Shown piece by piece: positions 54,846 through 64,000 of a stretch of DNA of 64,000 nucleotides; positions within the stretch are counted from its first letter, which is position 1, and the number at the start of each line of letters is the position of its first letter. Source of the stretch: Rhopalosiphum padi. Its lineage: Eukaryota > Arthropoda > Insecta > Hemiptera > Aphididae. A program made the position numbers and the translations under genes. The stretch lies in the NCBI RefSeq assembly GCF_020882245.1, contig NC_083600.1, positions 18,476,001 to 18,540,000 on the forward strand. Direction: 5' to 3'. A model generated the notes under the pieces. That model did no database searches and was not told the DNA's origin. It was given only the letters and a program-made list of their open reading frames with translations.

Positions 54846-56387
54846 ATACCATTTATGCCTATTATGTATCTTAAAATATATACATCTACTTACCTACAAT
54901 ATTTTCCTATAGTAGATGGCAATCCTATCAATTATTTGTAAAGTTATGTTGTTATTAATTAAATTATCAATTCTTTTTTTTTTTATTATTATTAAATACA
55001 ATTTAATAATTATAATATACATTTATTTGCATGTTTGAAAATTTAAACAAATAATCGACACCAATTTCATTCTTTTAACGTTGTCTTATTAAAAATATGC
55101 CAACAATAAAAAAAAGGAAAAGTATAGGCAACTACTTTGCTATACAGGATATGTATCAACAGGAATGTACAAAAACTGGCTCGTGTAGACAATTACCCGA
55201 AATGCTTACTTTTTAGAGGCGCCAAAACAATAATAAAAATATTAAATATTAACGCATAATTGTTATTATTTTATTTTATTTTTTATGTTGTGTCAAATTA
55301 TTTTATTATTTTTCTACCGTGCTTTAGGTTAGGCTACACGACATATTTCTCATTATACATTTAAAATTATAAATAAAGCATTGTAAAAGTCTCATTCATC
55401 TCGGAATATTATATTGAAGGCGGTTGTGTCCTTTAATTTATAAATAATACATTAACTATTTTCTGTGAAATAAAATAATATGTTAATATAAAAACATGGA
55501 AAATAATACATTTAAAGAATAATATGTACAATGTACATTTAAATACTTTTTGGAAACTTTTGAGAATGAGTAAAACTCTTCTTGTCGTGACACATAAATA
55601 AGTTTGTCGAGGAAAAATAACTTTCTTCTCTATCTTTCATAACTATTGCGATACGCATGTTTCTTTGTACACCGACTTCAAATTATTCAAAAGAAATATC
55701 GTTATTTTCAATTTTAAAAAATACGTAATAATAGACTTAAGCACTTAATAGTCAAGCTATATTAATTATTGAATGCAACTATACAGAAGTTATCCTGTTA
55801 CTCAACAAACAAGAAGAAAAAATGTATAATAATTTTGTTTTTAACATTAAATATTTAAATAAAATTACAAAGTAATATTGTACCTATATTTTATAATACG
55901 TACATTTCGTAAATATTATAATATATTATATTTACGTAGGTACTTGTAATTATTTTAATGCCAAAGTTTAACATATTTTAAAATTATAACTGAAATGATT
56001 AAAAAAATAGATTTTTAGTTGTAGTGAGATAAAATTATTTTTCAAAATAAGTCTTATTAATGTAGATTGTGAAGAAAAATAATTGTAAATAAGTAAATTT
56101 TTAACGCAGCGGAAATATTTTTTTCAAATTGGAAATTACAAGTTAGTAGAATAGGTACCTAACTTAACCTAAGGAATGAGTGCTGAATAAGTTGTAGACC
56201 TAGGACGCCAAATCACTAAATATGGCTCCAAGTATCAATCAAGTAAATCACAGCAATAGATGTGTTGAATTTGATTCAATAATACATTTTTTCATGCAAA
56301 TTATAAAAATGATTCTGATTGGTGAGGGTCAACTTACAATAAGTACTATAAGTATATTATTCTAATATACATATTAACATAAATATA
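54846..56387. other. AT-rich intergenic DNA, nothing specific seen
   Basis: No supported gene, RNA or repeat boundary. Confidence 0.5.
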
Positions 56388-56783
56388 CAGTGAAAACTCT
56401 TTATAACGACTTTATATAGTGTAAACATGACATACTATTGGTTGGTTTGCTTTATAACCCATTAGTCAATTCATTCTCTATAACGTATAGTCACTCTCAA
56501 TAACGAAACAATTTTTTATGTTTCATAGCACTATTTACCTGTTAAGTATTATAAATTATAAAAAAAATTGTCAACATTTCCAAGAACGATTACATTCTTT
56601 CATTATTTACTTTCAATGTCGTAATAATACCATTAATATCGATATCGAATATATTCATTTTATTATCGACGTAATTTCTAACAACAATTTTGTTTTTTTT
56701 TTAAACCCTCTCTATTACGAAAACTCTCTTTAACGGAAGAAATCTTTTGATCCCTTCAGATTCGTTATAAAGAGTTTTTACTG
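56388..56783. mobile_element. pogo-like MITE (396 bp)
   Basis: Ends CAGTGAAAACTCTTTATAAC and, in reverse, CAGTAAAAACTCTTTATAAC are nearly identical inverted repeats over 20 bases, flanked by TA (56,386-56,387 and 56,784-56,785). CAGT ends with TA duplication suit pogo/Tc1-mariner elements. Internal CTCTNTAACG words repeat several times. No transposase domain is encoded. Confidence 0.8.
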
Positions 56784-59700
56784 TATTAATAATTATTTTA
56801 AATATATAAACCAGATGTGTCATTTTTATTGATATAGAAACCTCTTGCACAACTGCTCAGATTCCCAGCTACACGAAACAATTATACATAAGAAATAGAA
56901 ATATTTCTCTGAATAACTAATATCGTAATAAGGTTTCCCAACCATGTGTCCATGTTACACATTTTAAATATTCTAGAATAATATTTTTAAATTACAACAA
57001 AATAACTAAAATCGTTATTCTTTGTTTAAATATCTAATTTTGCCCAAATTTTGATCTAAAATGTATAAAAATAATTGTGTGTACAATGTACATATTATAT
57101 AGATGTTTTGGTGATAGCATATGTTTTATCTACTTATGTAAAACCTTATATTAAATTTTCTTGACTTTTAACCAAACAAAAAAAATTGCCATTGACATTT
57201 ATATAAAATAAAAATAAAAATAATCGAAAATATAAAATATAAATGCCTACCTATACTAGCTAAAAAAGTGTCAAAAGCTGAAAAGTTCCAACAAAATCAA
57301 ATTTTTTACAAGAAATCACTCCCAAAGTTGACATTTTAGAAAATCATTTTCCCTATTATTACACATTAGTACATTACACATAAACAAAAAAACACACAGC
57401 CACGTCGTTATAAAATCAATAGGTATATTAATTTATTCATTGCTCCGTTTGGAATTTAAAATTGTGAATTCAATATCATACTAATATAATACAAATTTAT
57501 TACAAATTAATTAAAAATAAATAACGACAATATTTTTGTTTATTATGAAACATATTATAAAAATAATTGTTGATTTAAATGTCATTCAGGCTAATATCAG
57601 TTTACATAATGAAAGGTAATACAGTAAAGTGAAGAATAAGAATAAAGTAACTGTACAAATTTCAATACAAAATTATGAAGTTATAACTCCAAATTAAATC
57701 GTTAAATTATTGTCAATTATAATTTATATACAAACTATACTTTAACTGAAAGACTAAATAGTGTATAAATTTACGAAGTTTAATTATGAATGTTTTATAA
57801 TAATTAAGAGTGTAGGTGTAATATTTATTTTAGTAAAAATATCTTTGGTAGTTAAGTCAAATGTTACATCAAGTACGTATATACTACATTAATTATACTG
57901 AAACTCTTATAACTTTTAAAAACTTTAACCTTTTGTTATTAACTAAAAATTAAGTATTTTGTTACTGGTAACTTTATAATATAGTGTCGTTTGTCACCAT
58001 TATAGTGAGTACTTACTCCTCATAAACAGTTGTAGGCGTTTTAGTTAAAGCCTAAAAGTAATATTTTTATATTTAATTGATTATTTAATACCAGTTATTA
58101 TTATTATTGATGTAGAAATTGAATTTTTAATATATTATTTTAATTTTTCATTTATAACAGATCAATTCTCAGTTTTTTTAAATGTTTTTATAAATTGTAT
58201 TAATGTATTTGCTGACAAAATTAAATAGCTGCAATTTCGCGTCACCATAAAGGAACACTTGTACCTACCTATGACAACCGTTTTTAATCATATTATTTCT
58301 GTCAGAAAGAAAATAATATTTCTTTTTCTTGTCATAAACTATAATACAACTGTAGAATACAAAAAAAAATGTTAAGTAAGTAGGTATATCAAAAATTTAA
58401 ATGTTAATTACTTTACATAAATTACGCGAGTTAAAATTATAGCAACTGATGCAGTGATGCCACCACAGCGTAATTGTTTGATCAGTGATCACCTAACTCT
58501 TTTTTAAACGTTTTTAAAATCAACGTTTATTATTGTCACTTAATTCTATAAACTAATTTAAAATCGTTTTGAATCTAACGGTCAGTCATTAATAATAAAC
58601 TGAACCTACATCGTTAATCGTTATTGATCACATATATAACTTTATTATAATTTTTTTAAGTATACTGTGGTAGGTATAGTAAAAAGTAGACTATCTCTGG
58701 AATTGAGGTAGGAATGTAAGATACTTACAGATTTTTTTTTTTTAATAATTCGAGGAAGTTGATAGATTCATTTACAGTTATTGTATGTACAAAAACTACA
58801 ATCGTCTAGCTTGTAGTGATTTTAAACCTGTTCAGTATGCGACTTCATAAATAGTATGGTAAAATAATATCTTAAAATGTTTATAATTTTTAAATTTGTA
58901 AACATAAAAACATAGAAAATACTTTTCTGAACTTTTTCTAGTTTATTAACATAACAAGTTTGATTATGATTTCATAATACCGTAGGGAATTTGAGCGGTG
59001 ATTTGATAAAATTGCAATACAATACCTAACATGACAGGTACGTTTGATTAACGAGGTTTGTTTTTTTGATTACAACAAAAAAACAAAAATTTTGAAAAGA
59101 AATAGTTATTATTATACGGCTGAATATCCAATACTGTGAAAATTTGAATTTTAAATGCTCTTAAAAAATTGATTTAACTTTCCATCGGTAGAATATATTC
59201 AATAGGTTAAAAAATGTATAAAGAACCTCGCTTGTATTCAATTTTCAAATCTTAGTTATAAACAAAACATTTTAATGATTTCTAATTACAAAATAACTTG
59301 TATTTTTCAAAATTTCACAAATTACTCTAAATTTAAATGCTTCTTAAAAAATATTGTGTCTATAAATTGTCGATATTTTTTAATTGGAAGATGAACCTCA
59401 TATTATGAACCTTTTAATATATTTTCAAGAATTTTTACCCATTCATACATTTGTATTGACATACAAAATACTAAAAAAACAAATGTTAACTATAGCCTAA
59501 AAAAATAGTAATTATGTTATTTTCATGATCATGGGACATGGATTATACTTCCGATGACTTTATAAACTAAATTGTATTGTATAACAAACTATTGATATAA
59601 ACTTCCTGTCAAGATGTATTGATAGAAAATAAATACAAATATTAAAAATTTAAAATATTGCCTACTAAATAAATCACGGATTAAGATATTATATAATATA
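56784..59700. other. AT-rich intergenic DNA, nothing specific seen
   Basis: No supported gene, RNA or repeat boundary. Confidence 0.5.
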
Positions 59701-60302
59701 CAGGGTGATTCTTTGATCACGAAACACTCATTATTTCAAAAAGTATTCATGTTTTTGAAAACATCTTTTTACATAGTTTCAAATTGTTCAAAAAAACAAC
59801 GTTTTTATTTAAAAATTATATTTTTAAATATTTTTTATCCTCATATTTTTTTTAAGTTTTTTACTTTTTTGAATGACAACATAGTTTTAATTTCATATTC
59901 CATAGCAGAATATTTTTCTGAGTATTTTGATACATAAAAATCAAATTTAGGGTGAGTAGTTTTAAGTTTATCGTTTATGAGTTATACGTATTTTAAGTTT
60001 AGACAAGCCACACGTGGAGTAGTGAACAAACATTCTGCGGGGTAACCCTGTACCATCACTCCACGCATCAAAACTTTATACTTATAAGTTATAACTCATA
60101 AACTACTCGCCCTAAATTTGACTTTTATGTATCAAAATACTTACAAAAATATTCTGTTATGGAATATGGAATTAAAACTATGTTGTCATTCAAAAAAGTA
60201 AAAAACTTAAAATAATATGAGGATAACAAATATTTTAAAATATAATTTTTTAATAAAAACGTTGTTTTTTAATGAGTGTTTCATGATAAAAGAATCACTT
60301 TG
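59701..60302. mobile_element. foldback MITE, copy 2, just upstream of TRAPPC11
   Basis: Same family as 46,603-47,198: CAGGGTGATTC and GAATCACTTTG ends, TA on both sides (59,699-59,700 and 60,303-60,304), long mirrored arms sharing ACTCATTATTTCAAAAAGTA and GAATGACAACATAG with copy 1. The centre (about 60,005-60,068) differs but keeps the GGGTTACCCTG/GGGTAACCCTG core. The right arm lacks part of the sequence found in the left arm, so the palindrome is less complete. The open frame in the left arm is a shadow of the repeat. Confidence 0.85.
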
Positions 60303-60597
60303 TATAATCAGCTGATAAATTGTAAATATTCGAGATAACTGATAAGGCGTATCATTTATATTCCGTAGACGATAATGTATTATGATAATATGATAGTATT
60401 AGTATGATTATGATACTATGTTTAAATTATATGTACCTTGTTACTTACTATTAAGTGTTAAGTATAATACTAAGTAATAAGTATTATTGACTATTGTAGT
60501 GTAAATTATTCGTGATCTAAAATTCCAAACGATTTTTAATTCAATTTCTTGGCCAGTTTGTTTTATTTCATTGTACATTCCGAACGATTGACACAAC
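60303..60597 (+). promoter_or_regulatory. putative TRAPPC11 promoter and 5' UTR region
   Basis: This 295-base gap between the right end of a foldback MITE and the TRAPPC11 ATG should hold the promoter and 5' UTR. It is AT-rich, with no clear TATA box in a convincing place. ATTCCAAACGATT and ATTCCGAACGATT occur near 60520 and 60577, a short imperfect direct repeat. The call rests on position only. Confidence 0.45.
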
Positions 60598-60807
60598 ATG
60601 GTCGATTACAGAGAGTTCGACTTTCCAGCCGAACTGTGCTGTTCGCCCAGCCCGCTGATCGCCATCGCCGGCCTAGATACAGTGAACAATGCCATCCATA
60701 GGACAATTTGGGATGCTTTTCACAGTCCCGTAGGCCGTGAAAGTCGAGCTGTTTTAAATTTTTTCCACCTCACGTCTGAGTACAAGTTTCCTAATCTGAG
60801 CGAAAAG
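60598..60807 (+). CDS. Trappc11: TRAPPC11 exon 1 (residues 1-70)
   Basis: Starts at ATG 60598 and ends at donor AAG/GTATATT, phase 0. It encodes the N-terminal FPAELC, PLIAIAGLD and IHRTIWDAF segments typical of the family start. Confidence 0.92.
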
Positions 60808-63699
60808 GTATATTATGTATTATTATTAAATCATTGCTTTGGCCTCATCTAAATCAAACCAATCTAACCTAACCATTATATGTTACTTCAACTTCTCCAA
60901 AACTTACCACACAATTTATGTTTTTTAGCGGGTGATGCCTTATATTCCAAAAGGTATACTCAAAAGAAATTGGTTGGAAAAACATATCCGTTATGATCCT
61001 GCCGTTGTAGTAATTTTTTACGACTGTGATTGGGATGACGAATCATGGAATGAAAAAATCAGCGAGTGTTCATCCAGAGTGCAATCAATTAGGTTGTTTA
61101 GTATTATATCATTAGACTTTTAGTTTTGTGATCGATAATTTATGATTTTCTGTGAACTTGTAGTGATGTTTATGTTTTTCATATAATAATTTACAAGTTA
61201 TCAACCAAGTAAAATCAATTTACCCAAATAAAATTTGTCAACCATTTTAAGATGCTGTTATTTTCCTATTAACTACCCTTGTTATATATTTATTACATGA
61301 AATTCATAGGTTGTCTCTGGAAGGAAGAAAATCAAGAATAGTTGTAGTATTGATACAAAAACTAATGCCTGCAGTTGATGACACTATTACTACTGAGAGA
61401 GCTGCATCACTGTGTGAAGCTTGTACTTTGAATCCAAAAGCTTTATTTATACTTCCAGTAGTAGACAATATCCATGGCTATGCTATAAGGTAACATTACT
61501 TTAATACACTTGAATAAATAATTATTTATTAATTATAAAACTTAGGTTGGAAAATGCATTCTACGACCTGGCACAGAATTATTATCAACAACAAATCAGA
61601 TCAGTTAAGTCAAAATTAGAAAATTTAAGCAAAACCAGTCATCAATATTTAATTGTTCGTTATTCATTCAAAATTGGATTTTATAATGAACTTAGACAAG
61701 ACCATCATAATGCTCATAAGTTAGTGTGCTATTATGTTTTAAATTACTAATATTTTAACTTGTCTTGTCAAATGTTTGAATTTAGGCACTATCATCAGTG
61801 TTATATGTCTTTATTAGAAATACGTACTTTTGATACAAACATCTATGAAGTGAAAGTTGTTGCTGCTTACATTATATACAAAATAAGCAGATTGTTGTTT
61901 GCAATGAAGAGAGCTCGAGATGCATTGACTCAGTTTAATTCTCATGTAAATGTATTTAAATCGATGATAGGACCTCCAGAATTGATGTTTGAACACTATT
62001 CTTGGTTGTCGAAACAGTAAGTTTTCACATACAGTGTCCAATCAAGATTAAAAAAAAATTTTTTATATAGATTTTCAATGTTTGCATCATTATTTGATGA
62101 AACAACAGCTGAAAGTTTCACTGCTACTCAAGCATTAAATCCAGGATTTTTCTTTAAAGAAGCTGCAGACTATGCAAAAAAGAGAAAAACTAGTGCCTAT
62201 GATATTTGTCAGGTATTATAACAAACATATTATTTGTCATTAGCATTGTTTATAATTATTAATCAATAATTCATAATCACTACTATTGATAAACTTATTT
62301 CTAATAATATTAAGTTATCAAAAGTTATATTTTAATAAATTATTTAACATATTATTATTTATTTAGAAATAAACATTTTATAAATTGTACACAATACTAA
62401 ATATAAAAAAAATTAAATAAAATAGTTATTGTGTTAACTAGGATGCAAATTTCTACCCATCTAGTGATCCATTAAGCCAATGGAATAATATAGAATTTTA
62501 TGGTCAAAGGCCATGGCGATTAATGAAAACTCTCAACAACTTAGATTTTGATACTATAGAAGTAGATGGTGTCCAAGCTTTAAAATTTTATGAAAACACA
62601 AAAGTTGATCATTCAGTATGTATTTTTTAAAACAACTAAATAATAAATTACCATTTATCTTTAACATATATTTTAGAGTTATAAATTATTATTTTTTAGA
62701 AAGCAATCATCAACTTTTTAGGAAACGCAATGAAACAATTCAAACATTACAAGTGTCCTAGAATGAGAAATTTGTTGGGTATTTTTCTTACTAATACATG
62801 TTAAGTTATTTTCAATTAAATGTTTTTTTATCATTTAATTTTAGCTGTACAGATGGCTGACGAATATTACAATGCAAAAGATTACAGCAAAGCTCTTACG
62901 TAAGTACTTTTATCAATTTAATCTTATAACTGAATAATTAATATTAAATAATTACTATTTTACACAAATAAGTTTATGGAGTCACATGCTGTGGGATTAC
63001 CGAGACGAAGGCTGGGAAGCAATTGCCCATGAATTAGTAAACAAATGTCTGAAATGCGCATATTTAACAGCAAGTGTTCAGAATTATGTAGAATTAAATT
63101 TAGAAGCTCTGAAATATTACAAAAATTTTGATCTACAAAAAGCTTTAAACAATATTGGTTCAATCATACAAGTAAATATAATATTACAATAAATAATTTT
63201 GTTAATTTAAAATAGTGACGTATATTTAAACAAAATATATTTTTAGAGAAAAATTCCAGAACCCGAAAAAACACTTAATGATTATGAGAAAAATATATCC
63301 ATGGAAGAGTGGCAAAAATGTGACTCTATGCAATCAAAATCTGTTTTGGAAATTGATATGTCAGTTACAAATTCTACAGTCGATACCAAAGTTATTCTGA
63401 AAGATGTTTCGTGTGATGGCATTGAAATTGATATCTTTATAAAGTACTTAATCAACATAAATATAATGTAATATTTGTAAAACTGTAATTTAATTTAAAC
63501 AATTTTATACTACTTCAGAGCTGATTTTCCTATACTGGTGCAATTTTCAAAACTTATAGCTTGTGTTACCTGCATTGATAATACATATGATGTTGAGGTC
63601 TGCACCGATAGTAGTAAACTTGTCTATGGAGAATCAAAAACTCATACATATACTTGTAAATTTGTGCCCTCACCAAATGACGTTGGAAAAGAAATTACT
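60598..63699 (+). CDS. Trappc11: TRAPPC11 (foie gras / gryzun), 5' part, twelve exons, truncated by window end
   Basis: Twelve exons (60598-60807, 60929-61092, 61310-61489, 61546-61719, 61786-62016, 62071-62212, 62442-62615, 62700-62778, 62845-62899, 62973-63171, 63247-63443, 63519-63699) join in frame to 662 residues. TRAPPC11 is a subunit of the TRAPP tethering complex (metazoan TRAPPIII) acting in ER-to-Golgi traffic and autophagy. Recognisable signatures are RLENAFY (185-191), NPGFFFKEAADYA (343-355), QFKHYKCPRM (438-447) and EYYNAKDYSKAL (458-469). The foie gras helical repeat domain should span roughly 260-540, followed by the start of a beta-rich region. Vertebrate TRAPPC11 has about 1,130 residues, so over a third lies past the right edge. 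The ATG (ACAACATG) is in good context and no upstream in-frame ATG is needed. Confidence 0.93.
60929..61092 (+). CDS. Trappc11: TRAPPC11 exon 2 (residues 71-125)
   Basis: Acceptor TTTTTTAG, donor ATTAG/GTTGTT. Encodes RVMPYIPKGILKRNWLEKH and the YDPAVVVIFYDCDWDD strand-like stretch. It ends two bases into Arg125. Confidence 0.9.
61310..61489 (+). CDS. Trappc11: TRAPPC11 exon 3 (residues 125-185)
   Basis: Acceptor TTCATAG, donor ATAAG/GTAACA. Encodes LSLEGRKSRIVVVLIQK and ERAASLCEACTLNPKALFIL, which are conserved in TRAPPC11. 180 bases, phases consistent on both sides. Confidence 0.92.
61546..61719 (+). CDS. Trappc11: TRAPPC11 exon 4 (residues 185-243)
   Basis: Acceptor AACTTAG, donor CATAA/GTTAGT. 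Encodes LENAFYDLAQNYYQQQIR, then a helical segment with the family's SHQYLIVRYSFKIGFYNE. The intron before it is only 56 bases. Confidence 0.92.
61786..62016 (+). CDS. Trappc11: TRAPPC11 exon 5 (residues 243-320)
   Basis: Acceptor GAATTTAG, donor AAACA/GTAAGT. Encodes HYHQCYMSLLEI and the helices around YEVKVVAAYIIYKISRLLF at the start of the foie gras domain. Confidence 0.92.
62071..62212 (+). CDS. Trappc11: TRAPPC11 exon 6 (residues 320-367)
   Basis: Acceptor TTATATAG, donor TGTCAG/GTATTA. Carries NPGFFFKEAADYAKKR, one of the best conserved stretches of the foie gras domain. The preceding intron is 54 bases. Confidence 0.92.
62442..62615 (+). CDS. Trappc11: TRAPPC11 exon 7 (residues 368-425)
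   Basis: Acceptor TTAACTAG, donor CATTCA/GTATGT, phase 0 on both sides, 58 codons. Encodes EFYGQRPWRL, in agreement with the family's FYGQR.W segment. Confidence 0.9.
62700..62778 (+). CDS. Trappc11: TRAPPC11 exon 8 (residues 426-451)
   Basis: Acceptor TTTTTTAG, donor TTGTTGG/GTATTT. Encodes NAMKQFKHYKCPRMRN. Short exon, 79 bases, leaving one base for Ala452. Confidence 0.9.
62845..62899 (+). CDS. Trappc11: TRAPPC11 exon 9 (residues 452-469)
   Basis: Only 55 bases, between acceptor AATTTTAG and donor CTTAC/GTAAGT. Encodes VQMADEYYNAKDYSKAL, a TPR-like helix pair of the family. Confidence 0.88.
62973..63171 (+). CDS. Trappc11: TRAPPC11 exon 10 (residues 470-536)
   Basis: Acceptor CAAATAAG, donor CATACAA/GTAAAT. 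Encodes LWSHMLWDYRDEGW and the following helices (CAYLTASVQNYVELNLEAL), the end of the foie gras repeat domain. Confidence 0.9.
63247..63443 (+). CDS. Trappc11: TRAPPC11 exon 11 (residues 537-601)
   Basis: Acceptor ATTTTTAG, donor TATAAA/GTACTT in the splice reading used here (exon ends 63443). Encodes an acidic linker and the beginning of a beta-rich part (VLEIDMSVTNSTVDTKVIL). The donor is weaker than the others, but the frame joins correctly. Confidence 0.85.
63519..63699 (+). CDS. Trappc11: TRAPPC11 exon 12 (residues 602-662), last exon identified in window
   Basis: Acceptor CTACTTCAG, donor ATTACT/GTAAGT. Encodes ADFPILVQFSKLIAC and the CKFVPSPNDVGKEI segment that the family shows in its beta-sandwich part. 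A possible next exon after an AG at 63933-63934 is open to the window end, but I do not recognise its 22 codons and leave it uncalled. Confidence 0.88.
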
Positions 63700-64000
63700 G
63701 TAAGTATCATAGCACAATATTAGAACCAGCTTCATTTATATTATTTGTAAAGTTTGATTTATATAAATTCAAGTAGAATAAACTCAAAAATTATTAAAAC
63801 TTAGTTAAATTGTTGTCATGTCTACACCGAAAATTTAATTTTTGATGCTGGTTGAAATGTGTATATTTGAACTTTTTTCGTCTTTTGGATATTAAATACT
63901 TTTATTGCTTCTATGCTGTTCTTCTATGAAACAGTTTTCAAAATCACCTAGAACCATTCATCATGGATTACTATCAAACACTGATCATCTACATGGTTGT
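63700..64000 (+). other. TRAPPC11 intron 12 and possible start of exon 13
   Basis: A donor GTAAGT opens the intron at 63,700. An AG at 63,933-63,934 after a T-rich stretch would open a phase-0 frame running to the window end, but its residues (FSKSPRTIHHGLL) match nothing I recall from the family, so it is not called as an exon. Confidence 0.5.

Noticed and set aside
59713..59937. 74-codon frame upstream of TRAPPC11
   Set aside because: Lies entirely in the left arm of the foldback MITE.
1..64000. CRISPR arrays, operons, prophage or other prokaryotic features
   Set aside because: Spliced genes and transposon types show a eukaryotic (insect) genome. No regularly spaced repeats were seen.

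Overview
The window looks like genomic DNA of an insect, most likely an aphid. It is strongly AT-rich, full of short tacctatt/ataatatta-type runs and of non-autonomous DNA transposons, and its two recognisable genes have insect-type spliced structures. The aphid assignment is an inference from base composition, repeat style and protein flavour, not from a database match.

Layout. Bases 1 to about 28,170 hold no recognisable coding gene. They contain a LINE ORF1 remnant (about 8,855-9,046, minus), a hAT-like MITE (10,522-11,034), a block bounded by direct repeats (13,982-14,838), a roughly 1-kb CpG-rich island (about 14,840-15,830) that could be an upstream promoter or 5' exon, a 64-bp retroposon tail with target duplications, and several members of a dispersed repeat family. 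From 28,173 to 49,877 (+) lies a class A neuropeptide GPCR with five coding exons. I can splice it cleanly into 559 residues, and it reads as a CAPA/PRXamide (neuromedin-U-like) receptor. Its four introns (about 3.9 to 7.8 kb) have collected transposons, three of them with clear termini and target-site duplications. From 49,878 to 60,597 is intergenic DNA with a pogo-like MITE, a second hAT-like MITE and a foldback MITE that ends 295 bp before the next start codon. From 60,598 to the right edge (+) lies the 5' part of TRAPPC11 (foie gras/gryzun): twelve exons with short introns, 662 residues in frame, cut by the window end.

How the genes work. The receptor would sit in the plasma membrane and respond to a circulating peptide hormone. 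TRAPPC11 is a cytosolic/Golgi-associated subunit of the TRAPP complex in ER-Golgi traffic. They lie head to tail, and nothing in the sequence links them functionally.

I found no evidence of a new multi-gene system. The most unusual things are the long, GC-rich, acidic-run receptor tail on a distant last exon, the transposon sitting 23 bp past a receptor splice donor, the nested inverted-motif cluster in intron 1, and the large foldback elements, one of them just upstream of TRAPPC11.
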